Shown here: positions 38,401 to 46,861 of the stretch, one piece after another | Layout of the letters: each line of letters starts with the position of its first letter | Position numbering within the stretch: position 1 is the stretch's first letter | NCBI RefSeq assembly: GCF_014905175.1 | Contig: NC_057788.1 | Span: 4,402,001-4,466,000 of the forward strand | Reading direction: 5' to 3' | DNA from: Aphidius gifuensis | Lineage: Eukaryota; Arthropoda; Insecta; Hymenoptera; Braconidae | Length of the DNA: 64,000 bases | Program-made: the position numbers and the translations under genes | Notes under the pieces: model-generated | Told to the model about the DNA's origin: nothing | The model's input: only the letters and a program-made list of their open reading frames with translations | Databases searched by the model: none

Positions 38401-41400
38401 TATTTTTTTTCTCCCTTTGAGTATTTCTTCCTTTCCCTCTATCTGTTCCTCTCTCTCTCATTATATACTTGTACTTCCGGTCGCGAAGTAAACGCGAAAA
38501 TTCTGCAAAATAAAACAAACTTGACTGGTCTTTTTTAGCTCTCTCTTTCTTATTTATTTTTTATTATATATAAGCACCATATACATCCTCATCCCTCGAG
38601 CAATTCTTTCTATTCGCAATTTTTATTCAACTTTTTTTTTTTTTATTTTTTTGCCAACTTGAATACCATCGTCAAGGCACACCCTGATACTTTACACATA
38701 CATTTATATATATTTAACCTTCCATTTCTATCACGTCCTTTCTCTCTGCTTGTATATATATTTTTGTCTAAACTTCCTGCCAGGAAGAGAGAATATATTC
38801 AGGAAATCAATCTTGTGATATTTTGTTAAACATATATTTAATCATTCATAAAAATAAATTAATTAAAAAAAGTTGAAAATTATGTATAAATATAATAAAT
38901 ATATACGAGAGTGATAGTGTTGTGTCTATATCTAGAATGGCCTCGACAACTGTTAAAGCCGCGAGCGTTTTACCACGTCAGTGGTATAGGTCAGTAAAGC
39001 CAGTTTGTCTGTTAGTCTATCTATTTATCTATTCGTCTATTTATTTATAAAATTCATACAACAATAATTCTAGTCGTTTGACTCATCTATTTATCACACA
39101 GCCAATAATCTCATACCAACACAAAATACATTCATATGTATTAATTAATTCTATACACGCAAAGTTAGTAGAAAAATAAAAAAAATTTATTTTTTTTTTT
39201 AAACGGAAAAATAACGTTCCTGGGGTTCCGACTTTTGAGTACACTGAACAACAGCGATATACTCTTTATTTTTAGATTAAAAAAAAAAAAAAACTTCCCG
39301 TGGGTCGTGTATATGCATAAAATTCATTGGAATTTTTTCGTGAAAATTTTTTTTATATATTTATTTGAATTTTTTTTTTTGATAATTTTATTTTTATTCT
39401 TTTAACATATATCAAGTTTTGTGAAATAAATTTCGAATAAAATAGACACGACGCGGTTCCTCGCACCAAATTAAGTCGGAGAATAAAATTGTATTATGCA
39501 CTAGAAGCTGATGGCGTCACCAATGCAACCTTGGCTCGGGTCAATCCCTCTATCATCATCATCATCATCATCAAGCAATAAAAGCTATACATGTATAGAA
39601 CAAGGCACTCTTTTTTTTTTTTTTTTTTCATATATACCTACTCTCATCTTTATCTATATTCTTTTTCGTTTTTTTATTCCAGTCACTGTTTTTCCATTTT
39701 ATTTTTCTCGTTTATTCTCGTATGTTCTTCATATCTTCTTGGTGTTTTACACACACTTTTTGATTTTTATTTTATTTTTTTTCCTTCATACTCGTCACTC
39801 ATTTCCGTAGTTAACTATATAGTTGCTATATATTTATAGAAAACTTGTTAAATCACGTGAGATAAAGAAATTTATTTTTCGTTTTTTTTTTTAATTTTAT
39901 TTTATTTCGAATGTATATTGTAATCAGCGTCTGTTTTATATTTTCATATTAATTTATTTATTGTTGATTATGCATATAATGTCTACCTGTAAATGTAGAT
40001 CTACATATTATATTTTTTTTTTAATTTTTATAATGAAAAAAAAAATGGAATAAGTAACTCAGCGAATTCTTAATCATAATATGTATATAAACTTTATTCT
40101 TTTTTAATTATTTCTCAACATGATATTTTGTAAACGAAATTTTTACTTTTTTTTTTATTCTAATATCTGTGCGATAATTTTGTAATCAATGATAAGTATT
40201 TTATATATATTTATTCGACTTGTATGAAACTCTATTTCTACTGAGGATTGAAAAAAAGATGAATTTAATTGCTTGATTATTTATTCATGATGAATAAACT
40301 TTCATTAAAAATTAGTTTTACATATTGGATAGCTATTGTTTTATCATCACAAATTTAGTCATTAGCTTGTTGTGTAATTCTTGCAAATAATATATTTTAT
40401 ATTTATTAATAATGATAGCAATAAATTAAATAAACAAATGCACAAATGGATAATTCATATGCATTTATTTGCAATAGACAAACAAATAAAAATCATCATT
40501 ATACAATGTCCCAGATTCCAGTGATATATTAATTGCTCAATGACAAATAATCGTGTATAACAGACATCAAGTGACACTACATTATATCATTTTATTTTAA
40601 TATATCTTTCACAATATTAATAATAATAATAATTTATGCTGGTCAAATATTTAGATCATTTTAAGTCATTTATTTAATTACTTTTTAAGTCGAACAACAT
40701 TAGTTATGAACAAAAGTTTGATTATTTAAATTTAAAATAAAAAAAAAACAATATAAAACCGCGTTATTTTACCTACATCTTTAAATGAAACATCTTTTTT
40801 TTTTTTCTGAATGACCATGAAAGATATCATGCTCAAAAAAAAATATATAAAAGAGCATGATTGACTTAACTCCAAGTGGTCCTTGTATTACAGCTTCTTC
40901 TCATTATATTATTTTTTTTGAGTTACATTATCCAACAAACAATCTATCTGTCTATCAATATGTATATATGTAATACAAGCTAGACAAATTTTAAAAGAAC
41001 AAAAGCTTTTTAAGAAAAATTAACACTTTAATCATAAATTTCAATAATTTCTTTAATAAAATTAAATTCTTCAAAGGCATTATTTATATTTAATTCAAAT
41101 AAAAATTTATAAATATATTGTGTATAAAGTTGATAATAATATTTATTTTTTGTTTTTGTTATTTACAGTATCAGAAAGCTACAATAGTTATGTAAATTCC
41201 ATATACGGCAGCAGTGGCATTGGTAATGGCACCAATAACAATAATAGTAACAATAATAGTAATAATAATAGTAATAATATAAATGGTGGTGGACATTTTG
41301 CAGCACCATGTACTCCAAGTCCACCACGAGGACCAGGTAGTGGTGGTGGTGGTGGTAATAGTGGTGGTGTACCAACAAGTGTTATACAAGCAGCAACAAG

Positions 41401-41824
41401 TTCAGTATCTGATGATTTATATTTACTTGAACTTGGTTATCAGCCACGTATTAAAAAAAGTAAATTAAAAAAAATACGACACAGTGATGGTTCAGCTGGT
41501 GTCAAAAGAAAATCACGTGAAGGCTCAACAACATATTTATGGGAATTTTTATTAAAATTATTACAAGATCCAGAATATTGTCCACGTTATATTAAATGGA
41601 CAAATCGTGAAAGAGGTGTATTTAAACTTGTTGATAGTAAAGCTGTATCAAGATTATGGGGTTTACATAAAAATAAACCAGATATGAATTATGAAACAAT
41701 GGGACGTGCATTGAGATATTATTATCAACGTGGAATACTTGCTAAAGTTGATGGTCAAAGACTTGTTTATCAATTTGTTGATGTACCAAAAGATATTGTT
41801 GAAATTGATTGTACGGGTGCGTGA
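20130..41824 (+). CDS. Eip74EF: Ecdysone-induced ETS transcription factor E74 (five-exon isoform)
   Basis: Nuclear ETS-family DNA-binding regulator, an early gene of the ecdysone cascade in insects. I join exons 20130-20565, 29265-29609, 30550-30717, 30804-31067 and 41169-41824. All introns are GT-AG and every junction is phase 1, giving 622 residues and a clean stop. Visible parts: PLDLS at residues 6-10 (CtBP-type motif), a His-rich segment in exon 1, a Gly-rich start and IKSEPG (SUMO-type motif) in exon 2 followed by an 11-Gln run, an acidic/Ser block reading SPADSGVSDVESSTSSGG, a second His-rich tract in exon 4, and the ETS domain at about 524-607. The protein is shorter than the roughly 830-880 residues of Drosophila E74A/B. 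Introns of 8.7 and 10.1 kb leave room for unseen exons, though the phases join without one. The start is chosen because its ATG begins an exon-long open frame with a conserved-looking N-terminus. I am confident of the family and less so of exact isoform structure. Confidence 0.9.
22295..22302 (-). promoter_or_regulatory. High-affinity ETS/E74-type site CCGGAAGT
   Basis: An exact match to the E74 consensus core (C, C or A, then GGAAGT) in intron 1 of the E74 gene itself. Three more exact copies lie at 22868-22875 (-), 27116-27123 (+) and 38473-38480 (-). Auto-regulation is inferred. Confidence 0.4.
23782..24067. repeat. Cluster of three trinucleotide microsatellites
   Basis: (AAC)8 lies at 23782-23806, an interrupted (TAG)n at 23880-23938 and an interrupted (GAT)n at 24018-24067. 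They produce poly-Thr, poly-Ser and poly-Asp frames that are repeat artefacts. Confidence 0.9.
27319..27327 (+). promoter_or_regulatory. TCAAGGTCA site, FTZ-F1/SF-1 type
   Basis: A perfect extended nuclear-receptor monomer site (TCA preceding AGGTCA) in E74 intron 1, about 1.5 kb before the alternative first exon. FTZ-F1 acts in the same ecdysone cascade, which makes the site plausible; binding is not shown by sequence alone. Confidence 0.4.
28846..28951 (+). CDS. Eip74EF: Probable alternative first coding exon of E74
   Basis: A GC-richer segment with mixed codon use begins with ATG at 28846 (second ATG at 28870) and runs open to the donor ACCG|GTAACA. The peptide contains MPERKVETLQWVKESLLWL, unlike the repeat-derived peptides around it. 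It ends with one leftover base, the phase needed to join the exon at 29265, which would give an N-terminus followed by VDTREVQ. E74 in Drosophila is known to make two proteins with different N-termini from two promoters, so this exon would be the proximal isoform's start. I do not recognise the peptide from a named isoform. An in-phase internal exon is less likely because no good acceptor precedes it. Confidence 0.5.
29265..29609 (+). CDS. Eip74EF: E74 exon 2 (shared, Gly-rich, IKSEPG and poly-Gln)
   Basis: Acceptor TTATAG|TT, donor CCAG|GTAAGT, phase 1 at both ends. Encodes VDTREVQSHD (first residue Leu when spliced to the distal exon), a Gly/Val/Glu-rich segment, LTTIKSEPGSTTGARLLHG, an 11-residue Gln tract written in CAA/CAG, and a Pro/Tyr-rich end. 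The short intron after it carries a (CAA)n tract. Confidence 0.8.
30550..30717 (+). CDS. Eip74EF: E74 exon 3
   Basis: Acceptor TTAACAG|GA, donor TCTG|GTATTA, phase 1 at both ends, 168 bases. Encodes SGSLPASPADSGVSDVESS followed by a Ser/Gly run, NEDANLLLKARL and a Ser/His tail. The Ser-rich acidic block fits a phosphorylated transcriptional regulatory region. The frame is not open beyond the exon on either side, which supports the splice sites. Confidence 0.8.
30804..31067 (+). CDS. Eip74EF: E74 exon 4 (His/Gln-rich)
   Basis: Acceptor TTTAG|CA after an 86-base intron, donor ACAC|GTAAGT, phase 1 at both ends. Encodes AMGRSACHSPGVYSSSTGF, then a long His/Gln/Ser segment ending in HIHYRQPTT. 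The low-complexity His tracts derive from CAT/CAC/CAA repeats and are probably disordered. Confidence 0.75.
37328..37390. repeat. GTC/GTT trinucleotide tract followed by a 9-base tandem repeat
   Basis: (GTC)n with GTT interruptions at 37328-37358, then three to four copies of GGTGATGCT up to 37390. Confidence 0.85.
38473..38480 (-). promoter_or_regulatory. CCGGAAGT ETS site with a nearby ETS palindrome
   Basis: An exact E74-type core. Three hundred bases downstream, 38773-38787 is a perfect palindrome CTTCCTG-C-CAGGAAG, two opposed ETS half-sites. Both precede the GC-rich island at 38937. Confidence 0.4.
41169..41824 (+). CDS. Eip74EF: E74 terminal exon with the ETS DNA-binding domain
   Basis: Acceptor TTTACAG|TA, open to TGA. 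Encodes residues 405-622. An Asn/Ser/Gly-rich linker is followed by YLLELGYQPRIKKSKLKK and the winged-helix ETS domain, which starts at TTYLWEFLLKLLQD. It contains IKWTNRERGVFKLVDSKAVS, LWGLHKNKPDMNYETMGRAL and the recognition helix RALRYYYQRGILAK, ending LVYQF. This is a full, intact domain with the invariant Trp residues and the two recognition Arg residues. The domain sits near the C-terminus with a short tail, VDVPKDIVEIDCTGA, as in other insect E74 proteins. Confidence 0.95.
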
Positions 41825-44800
41825 AACAAGGCCAACAATAATACAACAAATAAATATTTTAAATATCAACAACAAAACATTGATAATACAACACATGTCA
41901 AGTTTAAAAAAATAAAACTTGACAGTATGTTGACTCGTTGTGAAAAACTTATATTATTATCATCATCTACGTCGTCGTTGTCATCGTTTTCATCATTGAG
42001 CTCTTCTTGCCGCCAATCTGTGACAACTTGGCATGTACCTCAAATTGTGGATTAAATTGTTATCCATTTTTTCATCACCCTCTCTGATGACTCTGTCTTG
42101 TTTATTGTATTATTATTATTTTTCATTTTATTATTAGTAAATATTATTGTTTTTTTTTATTATTATTATTTAAAAAGAGAGTCTCTTTCATTTAACAATT
42201 CAATCATTTTTTGTTGGAATGAAGATATATTAAATTTTAATTTGAATAATTTTATTTGTTTTCTCTTTTATTATTATTATTATTATTATTATTAATATAT
42301 ATTTCATGAAAATGTACAAAATTTAAAATAAGTTTTTATTGTGAACGTCAAATGTGTTGTACTTTTAAAAAAATTTTTAGAAAAATTTAAAATATATATA
42401 TATATAATGAAATTTAAAAAAAATTTATTGGCAAATTACTTAATGTTTTTTTTTTTTTTTTTAATAGAGATATAAGCAAAATTGTATATTTGAAAACAAA
42501 TAAAAATTGATAAATTATTTATTGTAAATTTGGTGATTGTAATAGAAAGGAGAAAAAAAAAAAAAAAGTTTTTGAAATTTAGATGAATATTGTTAAAGAG
42601 GAAAAAAATATGAAAAATTATTTATGAATGATGGGCTGTGAAAAGTTTAAAGAGAAAAGCGCTTAAAAGTTCTGCTGAAAGAGCTCAGGGAGGGTTAAAA
42701 TATTTTTTTAAAATTAAAAAAATAAATAATGGATAAATGTATAAGAGAATTTAACTTGAGGGTTTAATGATGTAAGGTGCTGGCTATTACAACATGAGGT
42801 CCAACAACAATGTTATTTAGAAAAGAAAAAAAAAACGAAACAATAAAATAATAGTGTTACTTGTTTTCTAGAAATTATTGAGACAGACATTATCTATATA
42901 TCTCTGTACATACTTTATAAATAAATGAAAAATAAAAAAACTATAATTTTAGTATATATATATATTAAAAATAATACATAATTATATGTTATTATTTAAT
43001 AAATGGCGAGTGTTGATGTGTCTCTGTGAGATATTTTATGCCACGTAAATAAATCGATTAATCTATTAAAATTTATATAAATTGATTATAAAAAAAAACG
43101 ATGGCTGGGTTACGATGATTGTTCTATTTACAGTCATATTTTTATCATAGAATAATAACAATAATTCATACACAATTATTGTAATAATAATTCAAAAAAA
43201 AAAAAAATTGTAAACGTACAAGAAAAATTTTTACCAATATTTTATGTAACCAATGCTCAGTTTAATTTTAAATTTACTCAAGCGTTTAAATACGCCCAAA
43301 ATCACAAAAAAAAAAAAAAAATAAATATATTTAATAAAAATAAAAACGCACACACAAAATGATGAATTAAAATAATAATTATCTTTTTTTTAAAAAAATA
43401 ATGGAAAAATGTTTCAAGCTGGAACTTAATATTTGAGATGTCCAAAAAAAAATGAAAAACAAAAAAAAATAAATTTGGCTTTTATTTTTAATTATTATCA
43501 AGTCAAAATAATAACGATAATGATGATGATGATGATAATGATAACGTCCAAATACATAAACAATAACATTGTGAGCTTGGAGAAAAGAAAATATAAAAAA
43601 AAAAAAAATAAAAGTAATGTGTCCCTTAGTAATAATTTTTGTATATAAAAAATTTGCTTCAAAAATGAAAAAAAAATTACCTTGATGGAAACAAATAGAT
43701 AATTTTTTATATGTAAAAAAAATAAATTATAATTAATATGATAAATATAAGATCTAGCAGTGCTCTCTGAACACTTTTTAGAATTTTACCACAGAAAAAA
43801 TAAATACAGTAAAATAAAAAATGAAAAAAAATAATAAATCAGTGATCCAGTGTGCTGCCAATAATTCCTGTTGCGATCCTATGCATTTTCAATATAAAAT
43901 AAGATTAAATAGAAAAAAAAGAAATCATATATAGTTAATAATAAAAAAATGAAAATTTAAAAAAAAAAATATAAAAGAAATAAATAGATAAAAAATACGT
44001 AAATAATATTCGGGTCGCCAGGAAATACCATTGATACAAAGCAAATTGCCTTTATGTAATAAAAAAAAAAAAAAAACCATACTTGTTGCCTTTTACAAAA
44101 AAATGTTGAAAAAAAAAAAAAATGAATTCCTATCATGAAATTACAGTACTTAAATTTATATCATCACATTTTAATTTCACATTGTCTTTTTAAAATGATA
44201 ATTTTTTATTTTTATTGAAATAAATTTTAGTAAAAATTATATATAAATTATATTATCTGGAGTTGAATTATTTAAAAATATATATAAATATATTTAAATA
44301 TATTTAGCCATAAGAGTAAAATAAAAAAATTCGACGAGTACCTATACATATTGCAACTGTGAAAAAATTGATTTTAAAAAATGATTATATTCTGATTATA
44401 TTAAAATATGGTAATACATTGATCACAAAACACTACATTCAAATAAATATTAATATATAAATAATTAAACCTATTTTTTAGGTGTATACAATGAAAAAAA
44501 TATAAAATCTGGTTACGTTAAAAGATAATATTTTAAAAAATAAGACTTTATTATAATAAAAGATTTAAAAATAAAAAGAAAGAAAATTTAAAAAAAAAAT
44601 AAATATTAATTAATTAAATTGTAAATGTGAAAATACGATGGATTGACGTGAGGAACTCTAATGTAACGTTCTGTGATTCGTTGTTTGTAGGTGAAATTTA
44701 ATAAAAACAATATACTGTATAATAAAAAAAAAAAAAAAAATGAATATTTATTTATTTTTATATTTTTCCTACTTTTATTTTGATTTCTACGACGAAAACA

Positions 44801-45058
44801 TCAACAACAACAAGCAGCAGCCTTTGGAATTTGTCAAATAAATTTTAAATATTTTCACAATTTTCACAAACACAAAGAAGGAAACATCGATTACTTGGTT
44901 GTCTTTTATTTTATTTTTTTTTTTCATTTTGTGACAAACGTTAGCAGCAAAATCACAGCACAATTTTCAAGGTAATTTATTTCTTTTTTTTCTAATCTAA
45001 TTTCTACTTAAATCGATAATTAAAATAATTTTTTTTTCTCCATTTTGATAGTTTTAAA
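41825..45058 (+). other. E74 3' UTR and gap before the IQGAP-like gene
   Basis: AT-rich with numerous AATAAA motifs, so the poly-A site cannot be chosen. An (ATT)n tract lies at about 42263-42293 and GAT repeats near 43517-43535. The stretch around 44790-44980 (CAACAACAAGCAGCAG and after) is less AT-biased and may be the 5' leader of the next gene; a TTTTGATAG acceptor-like end just before 45052 fits an intron in that leader. Confidence 0.45.
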
Positions 45059-46145
45059 ATGGTTGCAATATCAAATATTCAAAGATCCAATAGTGGAAGA
45101 AATATAAATTGTATTAATAAAACAAAATCATATTTTAATATATCAAAAGAAAATAATAAAATGAAAAAAAAACCTTCAAAATGGCATAGACGTTCAGTGT
45201 CACTCTCTGATTTGGACAAGTGTGAAATAATAAGCAGTTTATTTACAAAATTCCATGGTAATTTATTTATATATTTATTAATTTTTTTGTCATAAAACTC
45301 ATAAATTATATTAGCTGGCAATTGAAATTTAATTATTTACAGAATTAAATATGGAAAAACGTCAATCATCCGAGGAAATGGATCAACAGAGACAACGAAC
45401 AATGGCATATGAATATTTGTGTCATCTTGAGCAAGTCAAAAAATGGCTGGAGACTTGTTTCAATGAGACCCTACCACCATCAACTGAACTTGAAGAAAAT
45501 TTACGTAATGGAGTTTATCTTGCTCGTCTTGCAAATTTGATAAATCCAAATTTGGTACCAGTTAAAAAAATATATGACTTTAATCAAGATAAATATATTA
45601 AATATGGATTGCAGTATCGTCATATTGACAATATTAATTATTTCATAAAATTTGTTGAGTCAAAAAATTTACCAAAAAATCATCAACCAGAAACAACAGA
45701 TATTTATGATAAAAAAAATATGCCACGTTTAATATATTGTATTTATTTATTAAGCAGTGATATGTTTAATAGTGGTGAAACAACTAAAATTGAAAATCTT
45801 TGTGGTAAAATTCAATTTAGTGATGATGATATTGATGCTGTTTGTCAAGAAATGAAAAAAAATGGCATTGAATTATTATTAACTGAATTTAGTGGACTTG
45901 ATTTAACCAACATAAAATTATCTGATGATGATGATGGTGGTGATGGTGATGATAATACATCCAGCAATTTCCAAGAAATTATCAACATAAACAACGACAA
46001 TAATGATGATAATATTGAGACAAAACCTGTTGATATTATTAATGAAACATTTGATATTTCTTTTATAAATGCTTTGGATAAAATACGACACAATTATTCA
46101 GTCAATAATATATATCAAAATGATCAAGAAAGCATTTTGGCTTGA
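45059..46145 (+). CDS. IQGAP-like gene, N-terminal part with CH domain
   Basis: IQGAP proteins are scaffolds that bind actin through a calponin-homology (CH) domain and Cdc42/Rac through a GAP-related domain. Exon 45059-45257 (start ATG in AAAATGG context) joins exon 45343 onward through an 85-base GT-AG intron, making a GAA codon. The CH domain begins at EEMDQQRQRTMAYEYLCHLE and includes LRNGVYLARLANLINP, ETTDIYDKKNMPRLIYCIY and KIQFSDDDIDAVCQEMKKNG, all diagnostic of IQGAP. After it comes a DDDG/Asn-rich stretch from GAT repeats, then perhaps one residual IQGAP repeat (ISFINALDK), and a stop at 46143-46145. The family's remaining repeats, WW and IQ motifs, several hundred residues, are not found. 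The next family-matching sequence continues in another frame. Confidence 0.75.
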
Positions 46146-46861
46146 CAAGAAAAATAATGAAAATAAAATTGAAAATCTGTTTGATGATAAAACAACAAAT
46201 TGAAAATAATAAAAATAATGATGATGATGATTATTGTTTATTAAGCCAACAAAAAAATAATACAACATCAATGATAATTGAACAAAAAAAAAAATTTATT
46301 AAACTTAAAAAAATAGGAGATTTATTTGATAAAACAATTGATAAATATGACAAAGATATTTATCTGCAAGAAATAAAAACAGATATTATTAAAACAATAA
46401 AATTAAATGATAAACTTTTAAATAAATTAGACATAATTGACATAAAAATAACTCAATTAATAAAAAATAAAATAACAATTGATAATTATAATATTAAAAA
46501 AAATACTGGACAATATAAAATAAATAATAAATCATTATTTTTAACATATAAAAAAAATGGTATTAAATCATTTACAAAAGAAGGAAAAAAAATTCAAAAA
46601 TCATATGAATATTTATTTTATGAGCTACAAACAAATCCAGATTATTTAGCAAAATTAATATTTAATTTACCACTAATAAAAGAATATCAATATTTAGAAA
46701 ATATAATAATGACATTATTTAATTTTGGTTCAAATAATAGAGATGAATATTATTTATTAAAATTGCTAGAACGTTCATTGCAAGAAGAAATAAATATGAA
46801 AAATGATGACCAAAACCAATTCAGATTATTCATAAAATTAAAAATTACATTGTTCCAATAA
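46142..46861 (+). CDS. IQGAP-like gene, fragment before and into the GAP-related domain (shifted frame)
   Basis: The frame is open from 46124, overlapping the end of the upstream frame, and has no convincing start codon of its own. After a Lys/Asn-rich stretch it matches the IQGAP segment leading into the GAP-related domain: LLNKLDIIDIKITQLIKNKI, then ESYEYLFYELQTNPDYLAKL-like sequence (here SYEYLFYELQTNPDYLAKLI), then LFNFGSNNRDEYYLLKLLER and LQEEI. It then loses the match and stops at 46859-46861. The shift from the upstream frame equals one missing base or two extra bases; a TTTT run at 46135-46138 lies in the overlap. Either an assembly indel, a real mutation or an unusual splice explains it; I could not find GT-AG sites that restore the frame. 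Confidence 0.6.
   Translation: MTRKIMKIKLKICLMIKQQIENNKNNDDDDYCLLSQQKNNTTSMIIEQKKKFIKLKKIGDLFDKTIDKYDKDIYLQEIKTDIIKTIKLNDKLLNKLDIIDIKITQLIKNKITIDNYNIKKNTGQYKINNKSLFLTYKKNGIKSFTKEGKKIQKSYEYLFYELQTNPDYLAKLIFNLPLIKEYQYLENIIMTLFNFGSNNRDEYYLLKLLERSLQEEINMKNDDQNQFRLFIKLKITLFQ

Larger units (their letters stand above)
31068..41168 (+). other. E74 intron 4, no supported coding exon
   Basis: About 10 kb of AT-rich intron. GA tracts of GAGA-factor type are at about 31717-31729 and 32630-32650. GC-richer islands lie near 32940-33130, 34550-34800, 36050-36130, 37250-37510 and 38940-39010. AGGTCA half-sites are at 34627, 37309 and 38988. The island at 38937 has a short open frame with donor-like sites that could be another first exon (see findings). 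The phases on both sides match, so no exon is required here. Confidence 0.5.

Noticed and set aside
46095..46140. Intron that would explain the first IQGAP frame change
   Set aside because: The only in-phase GT-AG pair I found (46101 to 46132) is 32 bases, too short for a normal intron; other acceptors do not restore the frame.
46760..46830. Intron ending at the CAG at 46822-46824
   Set aside because: The only nearby donor would remove the conserved LQEEI segment, and the resulting frame does not match the family.
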